Below are positions 21,572 to 33,086 of a stretch of 64,000 bases of DNA, in pieces. Location: assembly GCA_963383645.1 (NCBI GenBank), contig OY726569.1, positions 26,490,554 through 26,554,553 on the forward strand, read 5' to 3'. The position numbers were made by a program, and so were the translations under genes. The first letter of the stretch is position 1; every line of letters begins with the position of its first letter. This stretch comes from Muscardinus avellanarius. Its lineage: Eukaryota; Chordata; Mammalia; Rodentia; Gliridae. The notes below the pieces were generated by a model, which was not told where the DNA came from, did not search any database, and was given only the letters and a program-made list of their open reading frames with translations.

Positions 21572-22510
21572 TTGTAAATGGTGAATTGTAGTTATTGGTC
21601 ATAGCAAGTTCAAAGTGATAAATACACACCTGCGCGAAGCATGTGCTGTTTCCCTCCAGTTCCAGCCTGCTCTCTTCTCTCCCCATAGATAGTCTTTACA
21701 TCAATGCAAGTAATTTCATGCATGAACAAGGGGATTTGAATAATTGCCATCATCAGATCTCCCCTTTCTCCTCCCCTCCCCTCCCCCTTTCTCTCCCCTC
21801 CCCTCCCCATTCCACTGCTGCTGCCCCTCGTGTATTTGAGGTTTTCTTTATTTCCTAGTTTCTCTCCAGCTTCCACATATGAGTGAAAACATATGGCTCT
21901 TCACCTTCTGGGACTTCCTAATCTCACTAAGCATAATATTTTCGAGTTCTATTTTTTATTTTTTTAGGACGAATAGAATTCTATTGTTTATATATTGTAT
22001 TTTCAACAAATGGTGTTGGAAAAACTGTTTAACTATATGTAGAAAAATGGATCTAAACCCCAACTTCTCACTTTGCAGAAGAGTCAACTCAAGATAGATT
22101 TAGAAACTAGACCAGAGATTTTGCAACTACTAGAAGAAGGCTAGGTGCTGGTAGAGGCTTCCTCAATAAGACATCTAAAGACCAGGAAAGAAAAATGAAA
22201 ATCAATAAATGGCATCATATCAGATTATAAAGCTTCTGTGTAGCAAAGGAAACTATTAAGAATCTAAAGAGAGAGCCTACAAAATAGGAGAAAGTTTTCA
22301 CCAGCTCTCCCTCGGATAGATTATTAATATCTCGAATATATAAAGAGCTTACAAAACTCAAATACTAATAAAACAAAGAACTCAATTAAAAATGTGCAGT
22401 GGTGGCCAGGTGTAGTGGTGCAGCTTCATAGCAGCTCAATTCATGATAGCCAAACTATGGGACCAGCATAGGTGTCCAACAGCAGATGAATGGATTACCA
22501 AGGGCTCTTA
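21572..22510. mobile_element. L1 fragment with internal inversion
   Basis: 21,572-22,003 is antisense L1 3'UTR/ORF2 end (AACATATGGCTCTTC, CTCACTAAGCATAATATT). From 22,004 the strand flips to sense ORF2 (CAACAAATGGTGTTGGAAAAACTG through TTCATGATAGCCAAACTATGG). Opposite-strand halves at one junction are the mark of twin priming during L1 insertion. A C-rich tract sits at 21,760-21,810. Confidence 0.75.
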
Positions 22511-22526
22511 AAAATGGGAGAAGGAA

Positions 22527-22790
22527 AGCCGGGCGAGGTGGCGCACCCTTGTAATCCCATCATTGGGGAGCCTGAGACAGGAGGATCACAGGTTCAGGAA
22601 CAGCCTCAACTACTAAGTGAGGCCCTCCGCAATTTAGTGAGACCCTGTTTCAAAATAAAGAATAAAAAATAGGTCAGGGTGTAGCTTGGAGGTCAAATGC
22701 ACCTGAGTTCCATCCCCAGACCTGCAAAGCAAAGCAAGCAAACAAACAAACAAAAAACACCGAAAACAAACAAAAAACCCCCAACAAAAC
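22527..22790 (+). mobile_element. B1-dID SINE with perfect TSD
   Basis: Type A copy with a CAAA-rich tail. AAAAATGGGAGAAGGAA flanks it at both ends. Confidence 0.9.
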
Positions 22791-23037
22791 AAAAAATGGG
22801 AGAAGGAAGCAGAAGAGAATCAGAGAGAGATTTGGTCATAAAATGAGCCAGGCTTTGAAGATGACAGAAGGGGGCCCCAGCCTGGGAATGCAAATAGCCT
22901 CTAGTAGCTGGAAAAAGAAAGTAGATTTTCTCTTAGAGGCTTTAGAAAATAATGCAGCCCTGTTGACACCCTGATTTTAGTCCAATGAGATTTGTGTTGA
23001 ACCTCTAACCAACAGAACTGTAAGATGACAAATCTGG

Positions 23038-23246
23038 TTTTTTTTTTTTTTGTGATACTGGAGATTGAACCCAGGGGCATTCTACCTCTGAGATACACCC
23101 CCAATCCTATATTTTAATTCTTTATTTTGAAACAGTCTCACTACGTTGGGGAGGGCCTAAGTAGCGGAGGCTGGCTGTGCATCTGTGATCCTTCTCTTTT
23201 AGCCTCCCAAGTACTGGGATCACAAGTGTGTGCTACCACACCCACA
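23038..23246 (-). mobile_element. B1-dID SINE
   Basis: Poly-T, GATACTGGAGATTGAACCC tail, diverged head. Confidence 0.82.
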
Positions 23247-24079
23247 TTTATGATGCTTTAAGTTACTAAGTTCATAATTGTTACAGAAGCAATAGAAATT
23301 TAGAGATTTGTTTATATGGCATTTTTTCTTTCATTTTTTTTCCAATACAGGAAGCATACGTGCCTTTGTGAAAACAAAACAAAACAAAACAAAACTACAA
23401 TGCTATGCTGAGGAAACTTGAAGATGTAAACTTGGAGATGTATGCATGTTCCTGCATAGGCATATGAATATTGTTAACATAATGGACCATCTTAAATAAA
23501 TTTAGCACACAGTAGTTGTAATACAAAGCCCACACGATATTGTGGGTCAACTTCCCAGTAATATTCTAAAGTGTATTTGGAAAAATTAAGCAGATGAGAG
23601 TAGTTAAGAGGGATGTATAGGTTTACATAATTTTAGTGCTATTGATTTCCTGAATTCACGAGTTTCCCTCATTGGGCTGAAATATGTCAGTTTATTGTAG
23701 AATAGGCAAGTCCATATGAGAGGGCTTTGTGAAGAATTTCTTAGGTAAATGATGTATGTAGATATAAGTGTATAACTTTGAATGTCACTGTGCTGTATAA
23801 TAAAATGTACCAATAGGATTAGAAAAATATGTTCTGAGAAATAGAGAATGAATGTTTTCTTTTATGTCCTAAGACAGTTATGAAGATTAATGTGATTGAA
23901 AATGGGCGGTATAAATTTGGCTTGCTATGAAAAAAGTAAGCAAGCATGACATCTCTGTCATAGTTCCTCCAGCTCTAACCCTAACAACAGCTGGAGTGCT
24001 GCCTGGTCTCTCATGTTGCCTGTGCGCCTCTGTATGGCTGACTTCTTGCATAAAGCTGTTGCAAGAAGTCATGTATGTT
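23247..24079. other. Unassigned DNA with an (AAAAC)n tract
   Basis: AAAAC repeats at 23,369-23,394. No convincing frame. Confidence 0.45.
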
Positions 24080-24163
24080 TTATTTTGAAACAGGCTCTTG
24101 CTAGGTTCCTGTCTCAGCCTCCCCAGTATGGGATTATATTTGTGCTCCACCACGCCAGGCTCT
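24080..24163 (-). mobile_element. SINE fragment
   Basis: Body and head of a minus-strand copy with internal deletions. Confidence 0.65.
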
Positions 24164-24559
24164 GATTAAGTATTCTTTCTCAGTGTTGGGTTCTTTGTAA
24201 AGCTACTTCTTATTATCTGCAAATGCCTATAACAAAAGAATTCTTATTTTATGTAAATTCCATAATTCTCAAATTTGGCTCAGGTATTCCATCAGCCAGT
24301 AAAAATGAATGTAGTTTTCTACTGTCCAGAGAGTATCTCTGGGAAAGAGACTAGTCTATTAATTACTAGCTTTGTCTGTTAGAAGCTAACTTGTGCTACC
24401 TGAAAACCCCTCCCAATGCCACCATAATCACATCCCTGTATAAGTAAAATGGCTCATATAGTTTCCTTCCCAACACATTTTCTGGTAAAAATATCAGTGA
24501 ATGATGTAGGCATCCACTACAGATCTCGGTTACCATCCTACCAGAAAGGCAGGGGGAGG

Positions 24560-24775
24560 CAGCATGGTCTCATGAACATACCTAGAGTGTGATTGATGTG
24601 CTTGGGTTTCAATCATTTCTTAGCTGGGTGACTTAGGGCATTCTATTGGCTCCCTTTGAGCTTTCATGTTTGCGTGCTCACAATACCTACCTCCCAGGGT
24701 TGTTGTGAGAATTAAGTAAATGCATAGTGCCTAGAACATTTTCCAGGAGATGGAAGGTACTACTAATCATAGCTG
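24560..24775 (+). mobile_element. MIR, nearly full length
   Basis: TTAGCTGGGTGACTTAGGGCA, CTACCTCCCAGGGTTGTTGTGAG and ATAGTGCCTAGAACA follow the MIR consensus in order. It ends about 115 bases beyond the OR4E1 stop codon. Confidence 0.8.
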
Positions 24776-24890
24776 TGATTGCTGGATATTGGGCCAGATA
24801 AGTTATATGCTAATAAATACGGTCTGTCGCTTATCCCTTGCCACACATTTCTTCGATGTGGGGCACAGCCATCTGCGGGCTCAGACGTTT

Positions 24891-25838
24891 TCAGTTTTGT
24901 TCTTTCTTCTCCTTCCTCCCCATGATCTTGTTCAAGGCCTTCTTCATGTCTTCATTCCTGAGGGTATAGATGATGGGGTTCAGCAGGGGAGTGACCGCAG
25001 TGAAAAACACGGACACCACCTTGTCCTCCGGGAGGCTGGTGGATGGGCGGGAGTAGATGAAGATGCAGTGTCCCAGGAAGAGCGTGACCACTGTGAGGTG
25101 CGCCGCGCAGGTGGACAGCGCCTTCCGCCTGCCCTCGGAGATCTGCTGCCTCAGGCTCACCAGGATGACCGCGTAGGACACCACGAGGACCACAAAGCAG
25201 ACCACGGAGATGAGCCCGCTGTTGGAGACAATGAGGATCTCTAGGATGTGGGTGTCGGTGCAGGCCAGTTTGATCACCTGGGGCACATCGCAGAAGAAGT
25301 TGTCGATCTCATCGGGGCCACAGTAGGGCAGCTGGATGGTGAGGGAGGTCAGGGATATGGAGTGGATGGTGCCTCCGGTCCAGAGGGCCACAGCCAGCAG
25401 CACACACACCTTCCAGTTCATCACCGTCATGTACTGCAGGGGTTTGCAAATGGCCACATACCGGTCATAGGCCATGACGGTGAGGAGGAAGATCTCGGTG
25501 CAGGCAAAGAGGTGCAGGAAGAACATCTGGGCCACGCAAGCATCGAAGGAGATGAGCTTCTCCTCCGACCAGGTGTCTCGCAGCATCTTGGGGACAGTGA
25601 CAGTGGAGTGGCAGACATCGATAAAGGACAGGTTGCTGAGGAAGAAGTACATGGGCGTGTGGAGCCGGCGGTCACAGACGATAGTTATGACAATGAGGAT
25701 GTTCCCGATCAGAGTCAGGACATAGAAAACGAGGAACAGAGAAAACACAGCCATCTGCACCTTCGGATTTACAGATAAACCTCTAAGCCGGAAGTATGTC
25801 ACCGAGGAAGTTTGATTGAACAGGACAGCCTCTTCCAT
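24891..25838 (-). CDS. OR4E1: Olfactory receptor, OR4E1 orthologue, intact
   Basis: Class A odorant GPCR of 315 residues in one coding exon on the minus strand. Motifs: N-glycosylation site NQT at 8-10; GN in TM1 (45-46); HTPMYFFLSNLSFID at 60-74; MAYDRYVAIC at 122-131; conserved cysteines C101 and C183; KALSTCAAH at 239-247; PLLNPIIY at 284-291; a lysine-rich tail (GRKEKKEQN). The sequence closely follows recalled human OR4E1, including the unusual FRLRGLSVN start and the DNFFCDVPQVIKLAC loop. The frame is fully open. It shares blocks with OR4E2, such as LFAC.EIFLL and GGTIHS, so the two look like an old tandem pair, now convergent. I recall OR4E1 as a pseudogene or segregating pseudogene in human, so the intact copy is notable. 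Long shadow frames on the opposite strand reflect its codon bias. Confidence 0.93.
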   Translation of the reverse strand: MEEAVLFNQTSSVTYFRLRGLSVNPKVQMAVFSLFLVFYVLTLIGNILIVITIVCDRRLHTPMYFFLSNLSFIDVCHSTVTVPKMLRDTWSEEKLISFDACVAQMFFLHLFACTEIFLLTVMAYDRYVAICKPLQYMTVMNWKVCVLLAVALWTGGTIHSISLTSLTIQLPYCGPDEIDNFFCDVPQVIKLACTDTHILEILIVSNSGLISVVCFVVLVVSYAVILVSLRQQISEGRRKALSTCAAHLTVVTLFLGHCIFIYSRPSTSLPEDKVVSVFFTAVTPLLNPIIYTLRNEDMKKALNKIMGRKEKKEQN

Positions 25839-26004
25839 TCTTGTTGTTGGACACGCTTGTTAAGAATTAGAAAAAAATAACCAATATAACACTTAATGTG
25901 GGTATCGGTCGTTCAGTTACCTTATGTCTTGTGTATCTCTATCTGGTTTTTATGGTCAAATGTATTGTGTTTCTTTTCCCTTTTTTCCTTTCCCTTTTTT
26001 TCTA

Positions 26005-26318
26005 TTTTTTGGAGGGGGAGTTCTGGGGATTTGGTGCTAGCTCATACATGCTAAGTCCTTGCTCTACAACTGAGTTATACCTTCAGTCTTCTGCATCTTT
26101 TTTTTTTTTTTTTTTGCAGTACTGGGGATGAAACCCAGGTGCATTCTACCTCCAAGCTGTAGCTCCAGCCCTATTTTTTATTCTTTACTTTGAAACAGGG
26201 TCTCACTAAATTGCAGAGGGCCTCACAAGTAGCTGAGGCTGACCACAAACCTGAGATCCTCCTGTCTCAGCCTCCCAAGTACTGAGCTAATAAGCATGTG
26301 CCACCATGCCTGGCTAGC
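26005..26318 (-). mobile_element. ID element and B1-dID SINE upstream of OR4E1
   Basis: ID-like 26,005-26,092 (TCATACATGCTAAGTCCTTGC), then a full B1-dID at 26,097-26,318, both minus strand. Confidence 0.8.
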
Positions 26319-26345
26319 CTTTTGCATCTTTCTAAAATCCCCCAT

Positions 26346-26746
26346 TCAGCCAGGCGTGGTGGCATATGCCTGTAATCCTAGTACATAGGAGGCTGAGACA
26401 GGAGGATCACAGGTTCAAGTTCAGCCTCAGCAACTTAGTGAGACTCTGTCTCAAAAAATAAAAAGGGCTGAGGGTGTAGCTTGGAGTTAAAATGGTCTGG
26501 GTTCAATCCCCAGTACCAAAAGAAAAAATAAAATCCTCAGCTGGGCATGGTGGCACATTCTTGTAATCCCTGCATTTGGGAGGCTGAGACAGGAGGATCG
26601 TGGTTCACTACTACTTAGCAAGACTCTTGGCAGCTCAGTGAGACCCTGTTTCCAAATAAAGAATAAAAAAAATAAGGCTGGGGGTGTAGCTTGAAGGTAG
26701 AATGCCCATGGGTTCCATCTTTAGTATCGCAAAAAAAAAAAAAAAA
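26346..26746 (+). mobile_element. Two plus-strand B1-dID SINEs
   Basis: Copies at 26,346-26,530 and 26,538-26,746. The second has a 17-base A-tail. Confidence 0.85.
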
Positions 26747-27295
26747 ATCCTCATTCAGCATCTTAAATCATGCTGGATGTATAGTAGGTGATAGACACTT
26801 TTTGAATAATAAAATAGTGAATCTAGCTTCCTAAAGAGATATAAAACCACCTTAAAGATGGAGATGAAATGAATAAAACTATTTTTCTCTTATTGTAGCA
26901 AGACATCAGTGCTTAGATTTACCTTATAGACTTTTATGAGAGAAAACATAAAGACGTTAAAGCCCTTCTTAGCCTAAATTAGCAATTTGTCCAAGGCACT
27001 GGATGTACTTTCCGCGTTGTACTGTTGACTGCTCTTCTCACCAGCCCAGCCGCTGCCCTGTTGCCTTTGTCCTGGTGCTCTGAGACTATAGTTTCCATAA
27101 TCTAGCTTTTGGAGAGCAGCAGCTTTTTGCCAAGCTGATGGACAACTAACAATGTGGCTGCCATGTTACTTGAACAACTTGTTAGAGGAGTGTGAGTGGA
27201 TAGAACTCTGGAAGCCCTGGGTAATCTGGGGACAGGGGAAAAGACTTGCCTGTCCCGTAGCCTGGGTTGAAGGCAGGCTACATCATTTATCTCCC
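26747..27295. other. Unassigned DNA
   Basis: No repeat recognised. A 62-codon frame at 27,152 is without family features. Confidence 0.4.
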
Positions 27296-27297
27296 CT

Positions 27298-27523
27298 CCC
27301 CCAAGTACCGAGGACTGAACCCAGAAGCATTCTACTCTGAGCTACGCCTCTAGTCATTTTAAAAAATGAAACAAACAAACAAACAAACAAACAAACAAAT
27401 TTGGGTCTTTCTAAGTTGCTGAGGGTCTTGCTTAAGTTGCCGAGGTTGTTCTTGAACCCGTGATCCCCCTGTGTCAGTCTCTCAAGTACTGGGATTATAG
27501 GCACGAGTCACCACACCTGACTA
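27298..27523 (-). mobile_element. Diverged B1-dID SINE with (CAAA)n
   Basis: Tail box GAGGACTGAACCCAGAAGC, eight CAAA units at 27,369-27,400, then body and head. Confidence 0.72.
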
Positions 27524-27799
27524 CATCATTCTTAAACTGGAGGTCAAGGTCCAGGCATATAAACACCACTGTCTTGACTACGTTTTCTCCAGCTCATAAA
27601 AAAATTCTCACTCTGGTTTCTGACTTACTTGTTCACAAGTAGATCAAAAGATATTATGTTATTTTCTTTTAGGTTAGCCTATCTACAACCCAAATGAGAT
27701 ATTTCTTTTAATAACAAGTATATATCTCATATAGTTACAGGATTTTAGTTCTTAAAGGGACTTGAGAGTTTACATAATCTTTAATTTTTTTTTTTTAAT

Positions 27800-27900
27800 T
27801 TTACAAACAGAGAAAACTAGACACAGGCAGGCAAGACAACTGGCCCAGGGTTAGACAGAATTGGAGTCACGGGGTCCTGGTGCTCAGGTTTTCTGGCTCC
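27800..27900 (-). mobile_element. MIR fragment
   Basis: TTTTACAAACAGAGAAAACTAG and AACTGGCCCAGGGTTAGACAG are the reversed MIR core. Confidence 0.65.
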
Positions 27901-28560
27901 TGGTCCAGGCTTTCTCCACTCCACTACCATTTTGATCTGAATGTTTGTGGTGGTCAGCACAATTGGGGAGTTCAGTAGGATGTATCTTAGTGACCCCCTC
28001 TTCCTGGGTGCACAGTCTTCCAGGCATAGAGAAACTCAAGGAGGCTGTTTCTCTTGGTTCCTGGAGCACCGTCTTATGCTTTTTCCTATCACAGACACGA
28101 CTAGTGCGCCAGAAAGATGAATCAAAAAAGGCTAGATAAGGCTTCTCTTTAGATTCCAGCTCCCTCTATTTTCCTCAGATATGTCCTGTACTTCTTCAGG
28201 CTGGTCTTCTGCAGGTAACCCACTTTTACTCTATTTCAGAGGTGAGACTAATGGTACTGTCAAATCAAGAAACTAGCAAAATAGGTCTGTGGCAAAGATT
28301 GTTTTAGGGGACAGGACAAGTATTTCAATTAACATTTGAACATTAAATGGTCCTAGTGCTTTTATCAATACTCATAGTAACATCTTAATGTAGTTAAGGA
28401 TTAATTTTACTGTTTAGAAATTGACTTAGAACATTCACTTAAAGCTTTGGCTCCCCAAAACTATTTTAAGTGTTTAATGGTTTATAAGTACTTTTCTGGT
28501 TGCAAAATTGAAAGCTTAAAACCAATAATGGAGCCAGGGGTATATTTTAAGTTCAGCATG
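27901..28560. other. Unassigned DNA
   Basis: Low repeat content; searched by eye for a TRAV leader or V exon and none seen. Confidence 0.4.
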
Positions 28561-28562
28561 GG

Positions 28563-28760
28563 AAGCCGGGTGTGGTGGCTTATGTCTATAGCCCCAGTAC
28601 TTGGGAGACTGACACAGGAGGATTGCACTTTGGAAGCCAGTCTCAGCAACTTAGCAAGACCCTGTTTCAAAATTAAAAAGAAAAATAAAATAATGCCTGG
28701 GTGTAGCTCAGAGGCAGAATGCCCCTGGTTTCAATCCCTAGACTTCCTTCCTCCAAAAAA
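28563..28760 (+). mobile_element. B1-dID SINE
   Basis: AGCCGGGTGTGGTGGCTTATG head and GGTTTCAATCCCTAGAC end. Confidence 0.82.
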
Positions 28761-28876
28761 TTTCTCATGGGGAATTTCAACTGCACAGACAGGAAAGGGT
28801 ATGCAGATTGAGAACCAGGTCTGAAATGAAGACTTCTTTTTCCTCCTCATAGGGTATGGTTATACATTTTGCTATT

Positions 28877-29033
28877 TTATTTTATTTTAGTACTAGAGAT
28901 GGAATCCAGGGGCATTCCCTCTCTGAGTTATACCCCAGCCTTTTCTTATTTTTTATGTTGAAACAGGGTCTCACTAAGTGGCTGCATCTGGTCTTGAACC
29001 TGCAATCCTCCTGTCTCAGCCTCCCAAGTACTC
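28877..29033 (-). mobile_element. B1-dID SINE, head missing
   Basis: Tail and part of the body only, ending at CTCCCAAGTACTC. Confidence 0.75.
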
Positions 29034-29116
29034 ATTTTAAACCTTTCCACCATCAGCCTTTTTCCCTGTTTTTGTGTGGCAACAGGAAAAAAATGCTTTT
29101 AGAAATGGAGTTGTGT

Positions 29117-29337
29117 AGCCGGGTGTAGTGGCGCACGCTTGTAATCCCAGCATTCGGGAGGCTGAGACTTGAGGATCGTGGTTCGCGAGCAGGCTCAGCT
29201 ACTTAGTGAGGCCCTCTGCAACTCAGTGAGACCCGGTTTCAAAATAAAAGAATAAAAAATAGGGCAGGGGGTGTAGCTTGGAGGTCGAATGCCCCTGGGT
29301 TCCATCTCCAGACCCGCAAAAAAAAAAAAAAAAAGAT
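29117..29337 (+). mobile_element. B1-dID SINE with perfect 12-bp TSD
   Basis: Type A copy. ATGGAGTTGTGT lies at 29,105-29,116 and again at 29,338-29,349. Confidence 0.92.
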
Positions 29338-29554
29338 ATGGAGTTGTGTCCAATTGCAATAGAAGTTTGGTGTTAGAATATGGTGCATAGACTGCATACA
29401 TTTCAGGAAAATAGGGGAAAATGATTAAGAGCAAAACCAGAACAGAACTAGTGTCTATAGAACTTACCCTGAGTGGCTTCTGATGCTTCTAGTACTTTCA
29501 AAAGTAACTGGAAAATCAGTCCTGTAGTTTCAGTATCAAGAATATTATCTTCCA

Positions 29555-29768
29555 GCCAGGCGTGGTGGCACACACTTATATTTCCAGCATTTGGGAGGCT
29601 GAGACCAGAGGATCGCGGTTCGCGGACAGCCTCAGCTACTTAGTGAGGCCCTCTGCAACTCAGTGAGACCCGGTTTCAAAATAAAGAATTAAAAAAATTG
29701 GGCAGGAGGTGTAGCTCGGAGGTCGAATGCACCTGGGTTCCATCCCCAGAGCAGAAAAAAAAAAAAAA
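29555..29768 (+). mobile_element. B1-dID SINE with TSD
   Basis: Type A copy flanked by AAGAATATTATCTTCCA on both sides. Confidence 0.92.
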
Positions 29769-29785
29769 AGAATATTATCTTCCAA

Positions 29786-30690
29786 TTAGAAAAACAATTT
29801 ACATTAGTTGAACAAGTCAAGTAACCTCATTTACCTTGATTTTTCCATAAGGAATGTGAAAGCTCTTGAAGTTCCTGTGGGTCTGGTTCAAAGTGTCGAT
29901 ATAAGTCACAGAAGATGCATTTGTGATATTTTCTGCCGAGAGGTACTATTTCAGGCTTTTTGCATAAATCACACCTGTGTACCCATATTATTATCACATT
30001 TTCTTCTCAATATGTTGAAACATGCAACACTGCAGTAAGAACTTCTAGAACTGGTTTCCGGTTAGCTGAAGATGTGAAGTAGGAATGCTTTATTAATTTT
30101 TCTAGACTTTAGTGATGAATAGAAGGGATTAAAAGACAATCAACTGCTCTTGTTGGCCATGCTAGTTGATCAGGACACTTCTAAAACAAAACTTGACCTA
30201 ATTATTCAGAAAACCAATGTGGCTGGACCATCTTGTTTCCGTGGCAGCACACTTTTAGATGCAGTGTGTACTGTTGTTTTAGATGGAACACATCACCTTC
30301 AAGTACTGAAGGAGAATCCCAGAGAAAGAAAGCAGCTGGGCCAGGCAGCTGTGGTGCTGGTGTCTTTCTGCCTGATCTATATAGGATTTATGTCCATGGA
30401 AACTTGTAAGGGATGGCATCAGCTTGCCCTAGTTACCAGGAAGAAAACATTAATTCTATGGGGACTGACTTAACAGATTTTGCAACTCTTACTCAGAGAA
30501 CGTAATGAAAATGTCAAACTTTTACATCTAAGTATTTAGGGTGTATTTATATATATTTAAATAAACTACAAAGTATAAACTATTAGGTGATGGGCTTGCA
30601 TATTTTCTTATTTAATCCAAATAAAAACATAGAGATCAGAGACAGGTAACTGACGTGGGATTTTATTCAGTTCTCTGACCGAAAGGTGAA
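29786..30690. other. Repeat-free stretch without recognised gene
   Basis: One of the longest repeat-poor stretches in the window. It contains open frames of 76 and 107 codons (29,808-30,038; 30,150-30,473, both +) that match no family I know. A TATATTTAAATAAACTAC run follows at about 30,552. It might be an old retrocopy or conserved non-coding DNA; neither can be shown by eye. Confidence 0.3.
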
Positions 30691-30865
30691 GTGCTTTGAA
30701 TCTAGAGTGATTGGTGCAAATTCCAGTGTTCTAGCTGTGTGAATTTGGGGAAGTTACTTAACATCTCTGGTCTTCACTTTTCTCATTCATAAAACATGAA
30801 CAGAGATGCTAGAATTTTCTAAAACTATTGAAATCTTTGCAAAGCATGTGCACTTAGTATGCTAT
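30690..30865 (+). mobile_element. MIR
   Basis: TTCTAGCTGTGTGAATTTGGGGAAGTTACTTAACATCTCT matches the MIR core in forward orientation. Confidence 0.8.
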
Positions 30866-31289
30866 ATATATTTTTAAAATTATAGACGAGGCAAAGCAAA
30901 AAACAAAGCAAAACAACGGCAGCAACAACAACAGAATAACCTACTGCCGATTATTAACCAAGATTTTTGCCTTCAATTATATGTTATTTTAGATAACAGT
31001 GAAAACTTAAAATTTCTTGTCCAGTTCTCCTTGCATTTTCTCTGTTTAGATAAATGAGCTTGGTGACTTAAATTGGTGAAAGAAGATTCCAAAAGGGAGA
31101 GATGAAGGATATACATTGATTTTTAAAGTTTTGATTTATTTTTAACTGATAGGTAAAACAAACAGTTGTACATATTATGGGGAACCACGTGATGTTTTGA
31201 TACATACATACATTGAATAATATTTAAATCAGACTAAACATATTAATCTCCTTTAACATTTATTTCTTTATGGTAAAAAATTCAAAATG

Positions 31290-31480
31290 GCCGGGCATGG
31301 TGGCGCACGCTTGTAATCCCCGCGCTTGGGAGGTGGAGACAGGAGGATCGCGCAGGTTCGATGTCAGCCGCGCTGGCTTAAGAGACCCTGTTTCCAAATA
31401 AAAAAGTATAAAAATAGGTCTGGGAGTGTAGCCCAGAGGTAGAAGGGCTTCCAGGAACCCCAGTAGCACCAAAAAAAAAA
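31290..31480 (+). mobile_element. Type C SINE with TSD
   Basis: AAAAATTCAAAATG on both sides; core CAGCCGCGCTGGCTTAAG. Confidence 0.9.
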
Positions 31481-31644
31481 AAAAAATTCAAAATGTTTCT
31501 TCTAGTATTTAAAAATATGCAATACACTGGTATAATTTATAGTCACCTCACTATGTAAGAGCAACCAGAACTTTCCTGTCTAACTATTACTGAGTGTCCA
31601 CTGACCAACCTCTTCCCTTTTTCTTCCTCTTGTCCTGGTCACTT

Positions 31645-31863
31645 TTTTTTTTTTTAATTTGTGGTACTGGGGATGGAACCCAGGTGGTATTGTACCTCCG
31701 AGCTGCAATCCCAGACCTATTTTTTAGTCTTTTTATTTTTGAAACAGGGTCTCACTGAGTTGCAGAGGGCCTCACTAAGTAGCTGAGGCTGTCTGTGAAC
31801 TGCGATCCTCCTGTCTCAGCCTCTTGAATGCTGGGATTACAAGCGTGCGCCACCACGCCCGGG
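31645..31863 (-). mobile_element. B1-dID SINE, type A
   Basis: Full minus-strand copy in the old L1; head CACCACGCCCGG. Confidence 0.87.
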
Positions 31864-31995
31864 TGAGGCGAACTTTTAAAAATTATTCTACATATGGGTG
31901 CGATCATACAGTACTTGTCTTCCTGTCCCTGTATTATTTCACTTAACATAATAATCTCCAGTTCAATTCATGTTGTCTAAAAGGATAGGATATAT

Positions 31996-32200
31996 AGCTG
32001 GCCGTGGTGGCACATACTTGTAATCCTAGTACTTGGGAAGCTGAGGCTGGAGGACTCCAGGTTCAAGGACAGCCTCAGCAATTCAGTGAGGCTCTCAGCA
32101 ACCTAGTGAGATTCTGTTTCCAAATAAGAAATAAAATTGGTTTGGGGATATAACTGGGAGGTAGAATGCCTCTGGGTTCTATTCCCAGGAACGCCCCCGC
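31996..32200 (+). mobile_element. B1-dID SINE, diverged
   Basis: GCTGGCCGTGGTGGCACATAC head; the tail ends at GGGTTCTATTCCCAGG and is followed by a C-rich run. Confidence 0.8.
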
Positions 32201-32290
32201 CCCCATACACACGGCAGGATATCATTCTTTTTAAATATCTGAGTACTATTCCATTGTACACAATTGCCACATGTTAAAATCCATTCATTA

Positions 32291-32492
32291 GCCAGGCATT
32301 CGGGAGGCGGAGACCTGAGAGTCGCGGTTCGCGGACAGCCTCAGCTACTTAGCAAGGTCCTTTGCAACTCGGTGAGACCCTGTTTCAAAAAAAAAAAAAA
32401 AAAAAAAAGACTAAAATATAGGGCTGGGGATGTAGTTCGGAGACAGAATGCCCTTGAGTTCCATTCCCAGTACTGGAAAAAAAAAAAACAAA
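32291..32492 (+). mobile_element. B1-dID SINE with internal A-run
   Basis: The head lacks its first ~20 bases, and about 23 A's separate the B1 part from the ID part. Confidence 0.82.
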
Positions 32493-32810
32493 AACCCATT
32501 CACCTGTTGAAACAACTTAGGTTGTTTCCATTTCTTGGAATATTTCTTTCTCTGGTCAACAGTGCTGCAATTAATTTGGGAATGTCGATGTCCGTTTAAC
32601 ATAATGCTTTCATTTCCTTTGCACATATTCCCAATGGTGGATTTGCTGAATCATCTCGTAGCTCTAGTTTTAATTTTTTAAGGAACATTTCTATTGTTTT
32701 CCACAATGGCTATGCTGATTTACTTTTCCACTAACAGCGTGCGAATGTTTCCTTTTCTCCATACTTGTGTCAGCACTTTTTGTATTAAATTCCAATTTAT
32801 TTATTTACTT

Positions 32811-32884
32811 AATTTGTGGTGCTGGGGATCAAACTCAGGGCCTCTTGCCTATTCAACATGTACTGTATGACATCCCCAGCCCCA
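32811..32884 (-). mobile_element. ID element
   Basis: GTGGTGCTGGGGATCAAACTCAGGGCC to ACATCCCCAGCCCC. Confidence 0.75.
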
Positions 32885-33086
32885 GAATTCATTATTTTAT
32901 AATCTTTTTGATAATAGCCATTCTTATTGGAGTGAGTGATCTCTCTTTGTACTGTGAGTTTAAATTTCAAGATGGAATCGTTTGGTTAGCTTAAGTAAAG
33001 GGCATGGAAACTGAAATAAGTCTTGTAGCCGCCTCTCTGTGCCACCAGTGTGGAAGAGAAAAGGTGGTAATAGAAGGAGCATTGTA

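Larger units (their letters stand above)
31120..33000 (-). mobile_element. Old L1 3' end, minus orientation, cut by SINEs
   Basis: Antisense L1 3'UTR text (CAGTTGTACATATTATGGGG, GATGTTTTGATACATACATAC, TATAGTCACCTCACTATG) continues into antisense ORF2 end (CAGTGCTGCAATTAATTTGGG, GCATATTCCCAATGG). SINEs at 31,287, 31,645, 31,996 and 32,291 and an ID at 32,811 interrupt it. Confidence 0.8.

Noticed and set aside
25248..25778. 176-codon plus-strand frame
   Set aside because: Antisense shadow of OR4E1; the minus frame has every OR motif.
30150..30473. 107-codon plus frame in a repeat-free stretch
   Set aside because: No domain, signal peptide or family resemblance, and no second exon signals. 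Kept only as unassigned DNA.
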